Positions 1-9,162 of a stretch of DNA of 64,000 nucleotides are shown piece by piece. This DNA comes from an uncultured Anaerolineae bacterium (GTDB lineage: Bacteria > Chloroflexota > Anaerolineae > Anaerolineales > Villigracilaceae). How positions within the stretch are numbered: the first letter of the stretch is position 1; the number at the start of each line of letters is the position of its first letter. Both the position numbers and the translations under genes were made by a program. The notes under the pieces were generated by a model that had not been told where the DNA came from, did not search any database, and saw only the letters and a program-made list of their open reading frames with translations. Location: positions 186,001-250,000 of the forward strand of contig CAIQVH010000016.1 in NCBI GenBank assembly GCA_903875215.1, written 5' to 3'.

Positions 1-1
1 C

Positions 2-64
2 GGCGGAGCCTTGCTGCTCAGCCTGGCCATCCTGTATAACACCCGGGGCCAGCCTGCCGCCTGA
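2..64 (+). CDS. C-terminal end of a membrane protein (5' end outside window)
   Basis: The frame is open from the window edge to TGA at 62-64 and encodes about 20 residues beginning GGALLLSLAILYN and ending in QPAA. The stretch is hydrophobic and looks like a last transmembrane helix with a short polar tail. The glycine pair followed by leucines recalls the last helix of FtsW/RodA-type proteins, but 20 residues are too few to assign a family. It lies 40 bases upstream of ruvA on the same strand. Confidence 0.45.
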   Translation, partial: GGALLLSLAILYNTRGQPAA

Positions 65-92
65 ATTGGCCTGCCTGGTCCCCTTTTTTTGA

Positions 93-98
93 TACAAT
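93..98 (+). promoter_or_regulatory. -10 element placed for leaderless ruvA mRNA
   Basis: TACAAT is followed by exactly six bases and then the ruvA ATG, so a transcript starting about 7 bases after the -10 box would begin at the start codon. No Shine-Dalgarno sequence precedes the ATG and no clear -35 box is seen. The same spacing recurs at 24256 and 40608. Confidence 0.45.
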
Positions 99-104
99 CA
101 AGCC

Positions 105-680
105 ATGATCGCAACCTTGCGCGGCGAAATTACCCAGATCGAAGACGCAGCCCTGATCCTCGAAGTCGGCGGGGCGGGCTTGCGCGTGTTCGTGCCCAAA
201 CCACTGCTCACCCGCTTTCAACCGGGCGAAGTCGTCTTGTTGCAGACTCACCTGATTGTGCGCGAAAATGACCTGTCTTTATATGGCTTTGAGACAGTCG
301 CCGATCGCCAGCTTTTTCTGACCTTACTCGGCGTGGATGGAGTCGGCCCGAAGATGGCGCTGGCAGTTCTTTCCACGCTGACTCTGGATACCGTGCAACG
401 GGCAGTCTTCAGCGAAGAGCCAGATTTGCTCAGCCGGGTTCCCGGCGTGGGGAAAAAGACCGCCCAGAAGATGCTGCTCTATCTCAAAGACCGGCTGAAA
501 CCCGTCAGCGGACTCGAAAAAATCGTTACAATGTCTGATGCTGATTCGGAAGTGTTGGCGGCCTTGACTGCGCTCGGGTATTCCGTCATTGAGGCGCAAA
601 CGGCGCTGCAATCCTTGCCAAAGGATGCCCCGGACAGTGTGGAAGAGAAGCTGCGACTGGCGCTGGGGTACTTCCAGTAG
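105..680 (+). CDS. ruvA: Holliday junction branch migration protein RuvA
   Basis: RuvA binds the Holliday junction as a tetramer and loads the RuvB motor during recombination repair. The 191-residue product begins MIATLRGEI, the usual start of the N-terminal OB fold. Two helix-hairpin-helix motifs follow (VDGVGPKMAL near residue 76 and VPGVGKKTAQ near 110), then an acidic linker and the small C-terminal domain that contacts RuvB. Length is normal for the family. ATG 105 has no Shine-Dalgarno and sits six bases after a TACAAT box, suggesting leaderless translation. ruvB and ruvC are not adjacent, and a strong terminator follows the gene. Confidence 0.96.
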   Translation: MIATLRGEITQIEDAALILEVGGAGLRVFVPKPLLTRFQPGEVVLLQTHLIVRENDLSLYGFETVADRQLFLTLLGVDGVGPKMALAVLSTLTLDTVQRAVFSEEPDLLSRVPGVGKKTAQKMLLYLKDRLKPVSGLEKIVTMSDADSEVLAALTALGYSVIEAQTALQSLPKDAPDSVEEKLRLALGYFQ

Positions 681-715
681 CCGGGTGGTTGGTTTAACGG
701 CGGGCGGTTTTCAGT

Positions 716-740
716 GCGGAAGCCGGGCTTCCGCTTTTTT
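716..740 (+). terminator. Rho-independent terminator after ruvA
   Basis: A perfect 7-bp stem GCGGAAG / CTTCCGC (716-722 and 728-734) with loop CCGGG is followed by six T residues at 735-740. Confidence 0.9.
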
Positions 741-790
741 ATGTAGCGCTCTCCCGGTGCAGGCAAATTGTTTGGGTGTTTGGAGGCAAA

Positions 791-1645
791 ATGTCGAATA
801 AAAAAATTGCTTTTGTAGGTTCCGGCGCAATGGGCGAGGCCATGATCTCTGGTCTGTTGCGCCAGGGGCTGGCGCAGCCACAGGATTTGATGACCGCGGA
901 TGTACACGCCCGGCGGGTGGAAGAGCTGGCGGAGCGCTACGGTACCCAACCCTTCACTGATAATCGCCTGGCGACGGCCGGGGCGGATGTGGTGGTGCTT
1001 TCTGTCAAGCCGCAACGGCTGACGGAGGTTCTGCGCGGTTTGAAAGGGGCCATCTCGCCGCAGGCTTTGATTATTTCCATCGTGGCGGGGGCCCGGATTG
1101 CCAAGATCAGTCATGGCCTGGGGCATGAGGCCATTGTGCGCTCGATGCCCAATACGCCGGCGCAGATTGGCCAGGGAATTACGGTCTGGATGCCCTCGGC
1201 GGCTGTGAGTGCGGATCAGAAAGAGATTGCCCGCACGGTGATCGGGGCGCTCGGGGCGCAGGTGGAAGTGGACGATGAGAATTATCTCGATATGGCGACG
1301 GCGCTTTCGGGCACAGGCCCGGCTTATGTCTTTTTGTTTATGGAAGCGATGATTGATGCCGGGGTGCACATGGGCTTTTCACGCCAGGTTTCCGAACAGC
1401 TGGTAGTGGAGACGTTAAAGGGGTCGGTGGCGTATCTCGAGGCCCGCAATCAAAAAGACCAGGTGCATGTGGCTGCACTGCGCAACCAGGTGACTTCTCC
1501 CGGCGGGACGACTGCCCAGGCGCTCTATTACCTCGAAAAAGCCGGCTTCCGCACGGCGATTTCGCGCGCCATTTGGGCAGCGTATGAACGCTCGCTGGAG
1601 CTTGGCAAGGAAAAAACCACCCATATTCCAGGCACTGACGATTAA
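791..1645 (+). CDS. proC: Pyrroline-5-carboxylate reductase
   Basis: ProC catalyses the last step of proline synthesis, NAD(P)H-dependent reduction of 1-pyrroline-5-carboxylate. The protein (284 residues) opens with a Rossmann motif (FVGSGAMGEAM) and contains the family signature region LSGTGPAYVFLFMEAMIDAG and the C-terminal VTSPGGTTAQAL motif. ATG 791 is preferred over the in-frame GTG at 776 because GGAGG at 782-786 lies just upstream of it and nothing resembling a Shine-Dalgarno precedes the GTG. A terminator separates it from ruvA. The next gene starts 21 bases downstream, so the two may be cotranscribed. Confidence 0.95.
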   Translation: MSNKKIAFVGSGAMGEAMISGLLRQGLAQPQDLMTADVHARRVEELAERYGTQPFTDNRLATAGADVVVLSVKPQRLTEVLRGLKGAISPQALIISIVAGARIAKISHGLGHEAIVRSMPNTPAQIGQGITVWMPSAAVSADQKEIARTVIGALGAQVEVDDENYLDMATALSGTGPAYVFLFMEAMIDAGVHMGFSRQVSEQLVVETLKGSVAYLEARNQKDQVHVAALRNQVTSPGGTTAQALYYLEKAGFRTAISRAIWAAYERSLELGKEKTTHIPGTDD

Positions 1646-1666
1646 AGTTGTGAGGCTGAGAGGCTT

Positions 1667-3709
1667 ATGCTCACCCGTTTGAAGAAATCAAATTTTCCCG
1701 AGTATGGGTTGCTTCTGCTGATCACCGGGTTGGTGTTCGGGCCGTTTTTATTTCGGTTAACGTACTTCCGTGATGACTGGTATTACATGCTGGATAGTCT
1801 TTTGGGCGGGCCGGGCATTTTTCATGCCATGTTTGCCTCCGATCGCCCCTGGCGCGGCTATTTTTTTGAACTGTATGCCTCCTTGTTTGGGCAGAATCCG
1901 GTTTATTATCAGCTGGGTGCGTATTTCTGGCGGGTGACGGGCGCCGGGGCTTTTTTATGGCTCTTTCGCCTGATGTGGCCCTCCCGCCGGCAGGAAGCCC
2001 TGTGGGGCGCGTTGTTATTTGTCCTTTATCCAGGCTATTTGTGGTGGGTTTCGGCCATCGAATACCAGCCGATGTTGGCCAGCCTGTGTATTGAGCTATT
2101 GTCCATCGGGTTGACGATTCAGGCTTTGCGCTGTGAAGCGGCCTGGCGCCGGGCGTTGTGCGCGGCGGGCGCCATTTTGACGGGCTGGATCTACATCGCG
2201 CTGGTGGATTACGCCATTGGGATGGAAATTTTCCGTTTTCTGGCTGTTTACCTCGCCCTGCGCGACCCGGCCCGGGGCTGGCTGCCCAACCTGGTCAAGG
2301 CGGTGCGCGCCTGGGCCTGGATGGTGATCATCCCGGCTGGTTTTTTGTTCTGGCGGGTTTTCCTTTTTCAGAACGAACGCAAAGCCACGGATGTTGGGTT
2401 ACAACTGGGGCGGCTGTTTGATACCACCGGGCTTTCGGGCGGCTGGGGGCTGGTACACTGGCTGCAAAGCTCTCTTAATGTGCTCTTTTTGGCCTGGGGA
2501 ACGCCTTTCTATAACAGCATCTTTAGCTTGCGTCTGCGCGATATCGCGCTCGGATTTTTGATCACCGGCTTCTGCCTTGTGATTACCCTGTTGGCCGAGG
2601 CCTGGCTGTTCAAATCTGGCCAATCAGAGTCCGGCCCGGAGCGCCTGGATCTGGTCTGGTTGGGAGTGCTGGGCGTCTTTCTGGGCGTTTTGCCGGTGGT
2701 GGCTGCCAATCGCACCATCCTGTTTGAGCGCTTTTCGCACTACGCCTTGCCGACCGTACCGGCCGGGGTGATGGCGTTGATTGGGCTGGTATTCCTGATC
2801 AGTGACCTGCGCATGCGGCGCTGGGTCCTGGCAGCCCTGATGGCTGTCGCGGTGCTGACGAATTATGCCACGGGCGTGCAGGCCCTGGCCGAAGAACAGG
2901 CTATTCAAAAATTCTGGTGGCAGGTAACCTGGCGTGTGCCCGGATTTGCCCCCGGCACTTCGTTGATGTTCTATTACCCAAACATCAGCTATGGCGAAGA
3001 TTATGAAGTGGTGCTCGGCCCGGCCAATTTCATTTACTTCTCCGAACCAGTCGATTCGCCCTCTCCGCAGGAGCAGTGGGTGACCTACCGGCTGGCATCG
3101 CTCTCTCAGACAGGTGAAACCCTCAAGCTGATTCAGGTTGGGCGACAGGCGGTGGAAAGAAACGTCCGCAGCCACCACTTTGTCGTAGATTACGGCAATG
3201 TCATCGTCGCCAGCCAACCCAGCGAAGCTGCCTGCGTCCACGTGATGGATCCGCGCTGGCCGGTCTACTCCACCGCCGATTCTGCTGAAGTTCAGCTGAG
3301 CGGGCCGCACTCAGCGATTCAAAACGTCCTTACACACAGCAGCCACCCGCCGGTTTTGCCCGAGGAACTCTTTGGCCTCGAACCGGCTCACGAATGGTGT
3401 TATTTCTACCAAAAAGCCGACCTGGCCCGCCAGCAGGGTGATTGGCAGTCCATCCTCCAGCTGGCCGCCAAAGCCGAAACGCTCGGCGCCCGCCCGGTTG
3501 ACCCGATTGAGTGGCTGCCTTTTGTGCAGGCCTATGCCTATGCCGGAGAAATGCAAAAGGTTAAAGAAATTTCCACGCGCATCAACAGCGAACCTTTTTA
3601 CAAACAGCAAACCTGCCAGGCCCTGACTCAAATGGAAGAAACCGGATCTGCTCTGCCCCCCGAAAACCGCGATAACATCCGCAATTTATTCTGCGGCCGC
3701 GACGAATAA
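1667..3709 (+). CDS. Polytopic membrane protein, GT-C glycosyltransferase-like
   Basis: The 680-residue protein has a first transmembrane helix at about residues 13-31 followed by FRDDWYYM, an acidic pair in the first extracytoplasmic loop as seen in GT-C (lipid-linked sugar) transferases. About ten further hydrophobic segments run to residue 410. The last 250 residues are soluble, including an alpha-helical stretch (ADLARQQGDWQ onward) that looks TPR-like. The exact family is not recognised and the sugar donor is unknown. It follows proC by 21 bases and is followed after only 2 bases by the ABC-F gene, suggesting one transcript. Confidence 0.7.
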   Translation: MLTRLKKSNFPEYGLLLLITGLVFGPFLFRLTYFRDDWYYMLDSLLGGPGIFHAMFASDRPWRGYFFELYASLFGQNPVYYQLGAYFWRVTGAGAFLWLFRLMWPSRRQEALWGALLFVLYPGYLWWVSAIEYQPMLASLCIELLSIGLTIQALRCEAAWRRALCAAGAILTGWIYIALVDYAIGMEIFRFLAVYLALRDPARGWLPNLVKAVRAWAWMVIIPAGFLFWRVFLFQNERKATDVGLQLGRLFDTTGLSGGWGLVHWLQSSLNVLFLAWGTPFYNSIFSLRLRDIALGFLITGFCLVITLLAEAWLFKSGQSESGPERLDLVWLGVLGVFLGVLPVVAANRTILFERFSHYALPTVPAGVMALIGLVFLISDLRMRRWVLAALMAVAVLTNYATGVQALAEEQAIQKFWWQVTWRVPGFAPGTSLMFYYPNISYGEDYEVVLGPANFIYFSEPVDSPSPQEQWVTYRLASLSQTGETLKLIQVGRQAVERNVRSHHFVVDYGNVIVASQPSEAACVHVMDPRWPVYSTADSAEVQLSGPHSAIQNVLTHSSHPPVLPEELFGLEPAHEWCYFYQKADLARQQGDWQSILQLAAKAETLGARPVDPIEWLPFVQAYAYAGEMQKVKEISTRINSEPFYKQQTCQALTQMEETGSALPPENRDNIRNLFCGRDE

Positions 3710-3711
3710 CC

Positions 3712-5709
3712 ATGTCTCTGATCACGGTTTCCTCCCTTTCCAAAGCCTATGGCCACATCGATATCTTCGCGAACCTGACTTTCGGCGTCGCCAAAGGCGC
3801 GCGCCTTGGCATTGTCGGGCCAAACGGCATTGGCAAGACCACGCTGCTGCGCATCCTGGCCGGAGTGGATGAAGCCTCTTCGGGCAGCCTCCACCGCGCC
3901 CGGGGCGTTCGAATTGGTTACCTCACCCAGGAAGCAGATTTTCAGATGACAGGCACGCTTTGGGCCGCCTGCGAATCCGTTTTCTCCGATTTGATCGACC
4001 TGCAAACCGAACTTGCCCGCCTTGAACACGAAATGGCCGCCGGAAGCGAGTCCACACTCGAACGCTACGGCAAACTTCAGCACGATTTTGAACGCCGCGG
4101 CGGGTACACCTACCCCACACGCATCCGCCAGGTTCTGAGCGGCCTCGGCTTTGACGAGACCGACTACACCCTGAGCCTCGACCACCTCTCTGGCGGACAG
4201 CGTACCCGCGCCTTTCTGTCCCAACTGCTGCTCTCCGACCCGGACGTGCTGCTGCTCGACGAACCGACCAACCACCTCGACATTAAAGCCGTCGAATGGC
4301 TCGAAGGCTACCTGAGCCAGTGGGAAGGCGCGGCGGTTATCGTCTCGCACGACCGTTACTTTCTCGACAAAGCCGCCAACGGCATCCTGGAAATGACCGC
4401 CGCCGGCATCGAGGAATATCGCGGCAACTACAGCCACTACCTCAAACAACGCCAGGAACGCTGGGAGCGCCGCTTCGAAGTCTTTGACAGCGAAAAAGAA
4501 AAACTCGTCAAGGAGATGGAATACATCAAGAAAAACATCTCCGGGCAAAATACCTTGCAGGCCAAAGGCAAGCTCAAACGCCTGACGCGCGTCATCCAGG
4601 CCATCGAACAGGTTGGCCTGGATGTGGTGCTCAACTCCAATTGGTCGCAGTTGGATGTGGAAACGACCACCAGCCCCTTTAGTGTGGAAGAAGCAGAAAA
4701 ACGCGTTCGCGCCTTGCGCCTGCCTAATATCCGCCCGCCACAGCTGCACCTCCGCCTGAGCGCCCAACGCCGCTCTGGCGAGCTGGTCATTCGCACCCGA
4801 GATATTCTCGTGGGCTGGCCCGAAAAAACTCTCTTCAGCGCCCCCGATATTGAACTGCGCCGCACCGACTGCGCCGCGCTGATCGGCCCCAACGGCGCCG
4901 GAAAATCCACCTTCCTGAAAACCATCCTCGGGCAGATTCCTCCGCTCGAAGGCGAAGTGCTGCTTGGAGCAAGCCTGCACATTGGCTATTTTGCCCAGGC
5001 CCACGAAGGACTCAACCCCGCCAATACGCTGATCCAGGAAATCCAGACCGCCGCCCCACAAATGCTGCCCGCCGAGGCGCGCCAGTATCTCGGCAAATTT
5101 CTGTTTAGCGGCGATGACGCCTTCAAAAAAGTAGATGTGCTTTCCGGCGGTGAACGCGGACGGCTGGCGCTTGCCAAGCTGGCGCTCGAAGATACCAACC
5201 TGCTGCTGCTCGACGAACCCACCAACCACCTCGACATTCCCTCGCAGGAAATCCTCGAAGAAGTGCTCGAAGCCTACCAGGGCACCATCCTGCTCGTTAC
5301 CCACGACCGCTACCTGGTGGATGCCCTCGCGACCCAGATATGGGAAATTGACCCCGATGGCAGCCAGCTCTCCATCTTTAAGGGCACCTACAGCCAGATG
5401 AAAGAGGAAAGAGAGCGGTTGGCAGCCCTGGCAGCAGCCGAAGCGGCCCAAGAAACGATCAAAGCTCCAGGCAATCGATCGCAGGCTTCCAATTTACCCA
5501 ATACCAAAGAAGAACGCCGCAAAAAGGCCCAGGTCCAGGAATTGGAAAACACCATCGCCGCCCTTGAAGCCGAATTGGCCCAACTTGGTCACCAGCTTGA
5601 AAACCCGCCCGCCGACCCCGCCAAAGTTGCGCAGTTGGGACAGGAATATGGCCGCATCCAAAAGCAGATGGATGCCAGGCTGGCCGAGTGGGAAGGCTTG
5701 CAGTCGTAA
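3712..5709 (+). CDS. ABC-F family ATPase (ribosome-associated type)
   Basis: This 665-residue protein has two ABC ATPase domains and no membrane segments, the ABC-F arrangement. Walker A motifs are GPNGIGKTT (about residue 36) and GPNGAGKST (about 392), signatures LSGGQ (about 160) and LSGGE (about 477), and both Walker B motifs read LLLDEPTNHLD (about 180 and 498). A charged linker between the domains corresponds to the P-site tRNA interaction motif region. The C-terminal 90 residues form a predicted coiled coil (ELENTIAALEAELAQL), as in Uup/YheS-type members. ABC-F proteins act on stalled ribosomes; whether this one gives antibiotic protection cannot be told. The ATG lies 2 bases after the previous stop. 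Confidence 0.93.
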   Translation: MSLITVSSLSKAYGHIDIFANLTFGVAKGARLGIVGPNGIGKTTLLRILAGVDEASSGSLHRARGVRIGYLTQEADFQMTGTLWAACESVFSDLIDLQTELARLEHEMAAGSESTLERYGKLQHDFERRGGYTYPTRIRQVLSGLGFDETDYTLSLDHLSGGQRTRAFLSQLLLSDPDVLLLDEPTNHLDIKAVEWLEGYLSQWEGAAVIVSHDRYFLDKAANGILEMTAAGIEEYRGNYSHYLKQRQERWERRFEVFDSEKEKLVKEMEYIKKNISGQNTLQAKGKLKRLTRVIQAIEQVGLDVVLNSNWSQLDVETTTSPFSVEEAEKRVRALRLPNIRPPQLHLRLSAQRRSGELVIRTRDILVGWPEKTLFSAPDIELRRTDCAALIGPNGAGKSTFLKTILGQIPPLEGEVLLGASLHIGYFAQAHEGLNPANTLIQEIQTAAPQMLPAEARQYLGKFLFSGDDAFKKVDVLSGGERGRLALAKLALEDTNLLLLDEPTNHLDIPSQEILEEVLEAYQGTILLVTHDRYLVDALATQIWEIDPDGSQLSIFKGTYSQMKEERERLAALAAAEAAQETIKAPGNRSQASNLPNTKEERRKKAQVQELENTIAALEAELAQLGHQLENPPADPAKVAQLGQEYGRIQKQMDARLAEWEGLQS

Positions 5710-5987
5710 CTTTCCTGATCCCAGCCTACAGATACCGCCATAATTCGACCGTGTTGTCACGCTGAAGCAGCTCTGAGTATGCCGCACTGGATTCTGCTGC
5801 CGGGCAGCGTAAGTCATTTCCCCCACTGATCAATTGTACCGGCGACTGAATCTTCTCCAGGTGGAATTTCGGCGAGCGCCCCCTGAAAAATTCCAGACGC
5901 TCAAATCAATCCCCAAAATTCTCAATTCATCTAGCAGGTAATTTGGCTCTGGCCGAGTTGACGCGCCGCGCCTATGGGTAGGGGTGT
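5710..5987. other. Intergenic region without recognised gene
   Basis: These 278 bases separate the plus-strand ABC-F gene from the terminator of the minus-strand methyltransferase operon. Short open frames here lack ribosome-binding sites and recognisable protein features. No repeat or RNA gene was recognised. Confidence 0.5.
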
Positions 5988-6019
5988 AAAAAAAAATCTC
6001 CCAGCAGCCATTGGGAGAT
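5988..6019 (-). terminator. Rho-independent terminator of the mtt operon
   Basis: On the minus strand an 8-bp perfect stem ATCTCCCA / TGGGAGAT with an 8-base loop is followed by a run of at least eight T residues. It lies about 35 bases after the stop codon of the last methyltransferase gene. Confidence 0.9.
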
Positions 6020-6053
6020 AGAAATTCCGAGTCTTCGGTGTCGATCAGCGTGG

Positions 6054-7475
6054 TCAGCGCACCAGCTCCTTGTGAGCGGCGGACATGATTTCGTCGAGTG
6101 CGCTTTCCTGGGCAGGTTCGAGGGGCGGGACGTGGTGTTCGGCGATGAGCCGGTCGGCTTCGGCCTGAGCGCGGGTGGCCAGGCTGCCGCGTCCGCGCTT
6201 TTCCCATTCGCCCCAGGTGCCGCGTTCGGCCAGCCTGGTGAGCAGGATTTCACCGCTTTTCAGGTGGTTGCGGGTGTGTTTTTGGCCCAGGAAATTGCGG
6301 GTGGTGTTCATAGCCGAAGCGATGACTTCGACGGCCAGGGCTTCGGCGTCGGTGGAGAATCCGCGCAGGGTGCGGTGGATGCTGGCAGCGAGTTCGTTAT
6401 CGATCACCATTTGGGCGAAGGATGAAGCTACACCGGCATCCATCTCGCCGATGCCGGAGAGTTCATCGGCGCCGGCCAGGGCCGGGATGAGGGCATTGAT
6501 GGCGCGTTCGAATCCGTTTTGCAGGTCGAGGGTGTGGGAATTGGTGGAGAAGCCGTAGACGTTGACTGGCAGGCGGTAGCGATGCCCCATCGCAACCGTC
6601 CCGGCGGAGGCCAGCCCCAACTCCACGCCTCCCCAGACCGAGACACCGGTGCGCGGTTCCATCATGGCCAGCCGTCCGCAGTAGAGTACAGGCAGTCCCG
6701 GCTTGACGAGTTGGACAAGCACGATGGAAGCCAACACTTCAGCGTTCTGTTGGGCGATCGCGCCGGAAATGGTGAGTGGGGCGGTGGCTCCGGCGGTGGG
6801 GCAGGGCAGCGCTCCAAAGGGGAGTCCGCTGCGAGCCGCTTCCATCATCGCTTCGACCAGGTGTGCGGGGAAGTTGAGCGGGCTGACGGGGGAAATTGCC
6901 ATCATGGTGACTTCGGATGGGTTTCCGAGCACTTCGGCCATGCGGACAAAGTATTGTGTCTCGCGGGCGGTCTGTACGCCGGGGCCGTAGACGGGTTTGG
7001 TGGTGTGCGGCAGGGTGTGGCGGTACATGGCCAGACCCATCAATTCGCCGGGGACATCCTGCGGGGTGAAAAAGGGGGTGACGCAGGTGCAATTTTCGAG
7101 CGCGTCTAAGATTTGGGCGGCAGTGCAGACATCTTGCACGGTTGCGGCGCGGATTTGGGTGGTGGCCGGGTCGAAGACATCGCGCGCGCCGCCCAGGTTG
7201 TGCCAGCGCAGAGAGCCATCGCCAAGGGTGACGGTTGTGCCGCCGCGCCCGCGTGTGCTGAGGGTGGGCGGGCATTGGGCCAACGCCCACTCCACGAGTT
7301 GTGGCGGAATCAGGACGCGGTTTTGAGCGGATATCGTGGCTCCGGCTGCTGTGAGCAGGGTGCGCGCTTCGGGCTGCTCCAGGATTACGCCGATTTCGCT
7401 CAAAATTCGCAGCGTGGCGGTGTGAATGGCTTCGATTTCATCCGGTTGCAGGGCGTCCATTAATAGTCTGCGCAT
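6054..7475 (-). CDS. MttB-family (trimethylamine/quaternary amine) corrinoid methyltransferase, copy 1
   Basis: Members of this superfamily move a methyl group from a methylated amine to the Co(I) of a small corrinoid protein. The 473-residue product shows the family's N-terminal region (EIEAIHTATLRILSEIGV), the VYGPGVQTARE region and the C-terminal QKHTRNHLKSGEI block. No in-frame amber codon interrupts the gene, so it belongs to the pyrrolysine-free group that includes the glycine betaine methyltransferase MtgB; substrate is not predictable here. ATG 7475 is chosen over an upstream TTG (7487) because GGGTG lies six bases before it. It is the most distal gene of a four-gene operon, followed by a terminator. 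Confidence 0.88.
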   Translation of the reverse strand: MRRLLMDALQPDEIEAIHTATLRILSEIGVILEQPEARTLLTAAGATISAQNRVLIPPQLVEWALAQCPPTLSTRGRGGTTVTLGDGSLRWHNLGGARDVFDPATTQIRAATVQDVCTAAQILDALENCTCVTPFFTPQDVPGELMGLAMYRHTLPHTTKPVYGPGVQTARETQYFVRMAEVLGNPSEVTMMAISPVSPLNFPAHLVEAMMEAARSGLPFGALPCPTAGATAPLTISGAIAQQNAEVLASIVLVQLVKPGLPVLYCGRLAMMEPRTGVSVWGGVELGLASAGTVAMGHRYRLPVNVYGFSTNSHTLDLQNGFERAINALIPALAGADELSGIGEMDAGVASSFAQMVIDNELAASIHRTLRGFSTDAEALAVEVIASAMNTTRNFLGQKHTRNHLKSGEILLTRLAERGTWGEWEKRGRGSLATRAQAEADRLIAEHHVPPLEPAQESALDEIMSAAHKELVR

Positions 7476-7494
7476 GTATTCACCCAAAACCTTT

Positions 7495-7564
7495 GTACAC
7501 GGATTGACGGATGAACACGGATAGAATTTGTAAAAAATCCGTGTAATCCGTCAAATCCGTGTAC
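7495..7564. repeat. Imperfect 28-bp inverted repeat of ATCCGTGT-type units
   Basis: Left arm 7495-7522 begins GTACACGGATTGACGGAT; right arm 7537-7564 is its near reverse complement. Each arm is built from repeated ACACGGAT/GACGGAT units around a 14-base A/T-rich centre. It fills the gap between methyltransferase copies 1 and 2. A related element lies between copy 2 and copy 3. Confidence 0.8.
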
Positions 7565-7569
7565 TGTTC

Positions 7570-9027
7570 TTAAAGCGCTAATTCTGGAAGTTTCTCCATC
7601 CCGGCTTCGTTGGCCAGGCGAGTTACCATTTCGGTCAGGGCCTGTTCCTGTTCGGGCATGGTCGGGCGTTGGTAGGCTGCGAGCAGTTTGTTTGTCTCAG
7701 CCTTGGCGCGTGACCAGGTATCGTGGCTGCCTGCATCCAGCCAGGCGCGGTGCGAGCCGCGGTCAATGACCCTGGAGGGCAGGTATTGTTCCTTCGAGAA
7801 TAAGGTGCGGGTTTCTTTCTGCTTCAAAAAATCGGCTTTGAAGTTGATGCCTGCAAACAGGCTGGTTGCCAGGGTGTCGGTCAGCACGTTGACGCCACGC
7901 ACCATGCGCTTGGCCATTCCGATCGCTTCGGCATCCATGACCAGTTTTTCAGGGCTGATGCAGGCCAGGAAATCGAGCATGCCGGCTCCGGAGATCATGT
8001 TGATGCCGGCCAGTGCGCCGATCATTGCCGAGACGCCGCTTTCCAGGCCGCCCTGGTAATCGGCGATTTTTCCGTCGGTGGCGCCGAGGTAGGTGTGGGT
8101 GGGCAGGCCGAGGAATTTGCCGACCTGGGCGTAGCAGGCGTCGATCATGGCTGTTTCGACGGCCCCCATTGGCGTGGTGCCCTGGCGCATGTCAAATACG
8201 GCTGGCGCGCCGCCCCAGACAATGGGTGCGCCGGGTTTGGCCAGCTGGTGGAGCACAATGCCCGCCAGGCATTCGGCGGTGTGCTGGACGACTGAGCCCA
8301 GGATGGTGACTGGAGAACCGGCCCCGGCCAATGGCATGGAGACCATTTCTGCCGGTACGCTGGCCCGTGCCAGGTCGATCAGCGACTGGGAGCCGAATTT
8401 ACTCCAAATCAGCGGCGGGGTTGGGCAGACATCGAAAACGGCCAGTGGTTTTTGTGCCAGCGCCTCGCGGCCTCCGGCGTACAGCGCCAGCATGTCGATC
8501 ATCGTCTGGGTGGTTTTCACCGAGAAGGCGCCGGTGACGATCGGTTTATCGGTGTAGAGCAGGGCCAGGTACAGGCGGTACAGGTCGCCGATGCCCTTGG
8601 CAACTTCGTTACAGACGACCGAGGTGGAAACGGCGTCGTAGGCGGGCAGGCTCTGGGCCACTTTCAGGACGCGCACCAGGTGCGGGGTTTCAGAGGGGAT
8701 GTGTTCGAGCGTTTCAGGGTCGAGATAATGCACGCCCGAGGAACCCGGGTCAAAGTGGACGGAATTGCCGCCATAATGGACAATCGGTTGACCGGCGTGA
8801 TTGTGGAGGAAAAATTCGTGCGGAACAGTCGCCAGCGCGGCGCGAACCATTTTTTCGGAGAGTTTGGCCACTTCGGCGGTTTCATCCACTTCGGCGCCGC
8901 CGGCGGCTAACAGTTGGCGCGCTTCGGGCAGCTGTACCTTCACACCCATTTCGCGCAGCAGTTGAAAGGCCTCGTCGAGGATTTGATTGACAAGTTCGGG
9001 GTTGAGTAATTTGAAGTCAGGTTTCAT
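7570..9027 (-). CDS. MttB-family corrinoid methyltransferase, copy 2
   Basis: The 485-residue product starts MKPDFKLLNPELVNQILDEA and carries the MttB-type N-terminal block (LREMGVKVQLPEAR), a central GGAPAVFDMRQG region and the C-terminal QKETRTLFSKEQYLPSRVIDRGS block. ATG 9027 is chosen because AGAAGG lies about seven bases upstream; an in-frame extension of 17 residues runs into the repeat element and lacks coding character. The reading frame has no amber codon, so it is a pyrrolysine-free homologue. The protein is clearly divergent from copies 1 and 3, which suggests a different substrate rather than a recent duplication. Inverted repeats separate it from both flanking paralogues. Confidence 0.88.
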   Translation of the reverse strand: MKPDFKLLNPELVNQILDEAFQLLREMGVKVQLPEARQLLAAGGAEVDETAEVAKLSEKMVRAALATVPHEFFLHNHAGQPIVHYGGNSVHFDPGSSGVHYLDPETLEHIPSETPHLVRVLKVAQSLPAYDAVSTSVVCNEVAKGIGDLYRLYLALLYTDKPIVTGAFSVKTTQTMIDMLALYAGGREALAQKPLAVFDVCPTPPLIWSKFGSQSLIDLARASVPAEMVSMPLAGAGSPVTILGSVVQHTAECLAGIVLHQLAKPGAPIVWGGAPAVFDMRQGTTPMGAVETAMIDACYAQVGKFLGLPTHTYLGATDGKIADYQGGLESGVSAMIGALAGINMISGAGMLDFLACISPEKLVMDAEAIGMAKRMVRGVNVLTDTLATSLFAGINFKADFLKQKETRTLFSKEQYLPSRVIDRGSHRAWLDAGSHDTWSRAKAETNKLLAAYQRPTMPEQEQALTEMVTRLANEAGMEKLPELAL

Positions 9028-9054
9028 TTGTGCCTTCTTCGATAAAGAAACTTT

Positions 9055-9149
9055 GGACACGGAACCCACGGAATGCACAGAATTTCACGGAAAAGGTAAA
9101 AAACTGGGTTATTCCGTATTTGTCTGCGTTTTCCGTGTTTCCCGTGTCC
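9055..9149. repeat. Imperfect 38-bp inverted repeat of CACGGAA-type units
   Basis: Arms 9055-9092 (beginning GGACACGGAACCCACGGAA) and 9112-9149 are imperfect reverse complements (roughly three quarters of positions match) around a 19-base A/T-rich centre. Like the element at 7495-7564 it consists of short degenerate direct units arranged as a dyad and fills an intergenic gap of the mtt operon. Confidence 0.75.
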
Positions 9150-9162
9150 AGGCTTGACGAGA

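Noticed and set aside
3628-5451. Long minus-strand open frame (607 codons) opposite the ABC-F gene
   Set aside because: It is the antisense shadow of a well-supported ATPase gene; its translation has low complexity, no family motif and no ribosome-binding site.
7495-9149. CRISPR array
   Set aside because: The units are degenerate, unequal in length, arranged as inverted repeats, without regular unique spacers and without cas genes.
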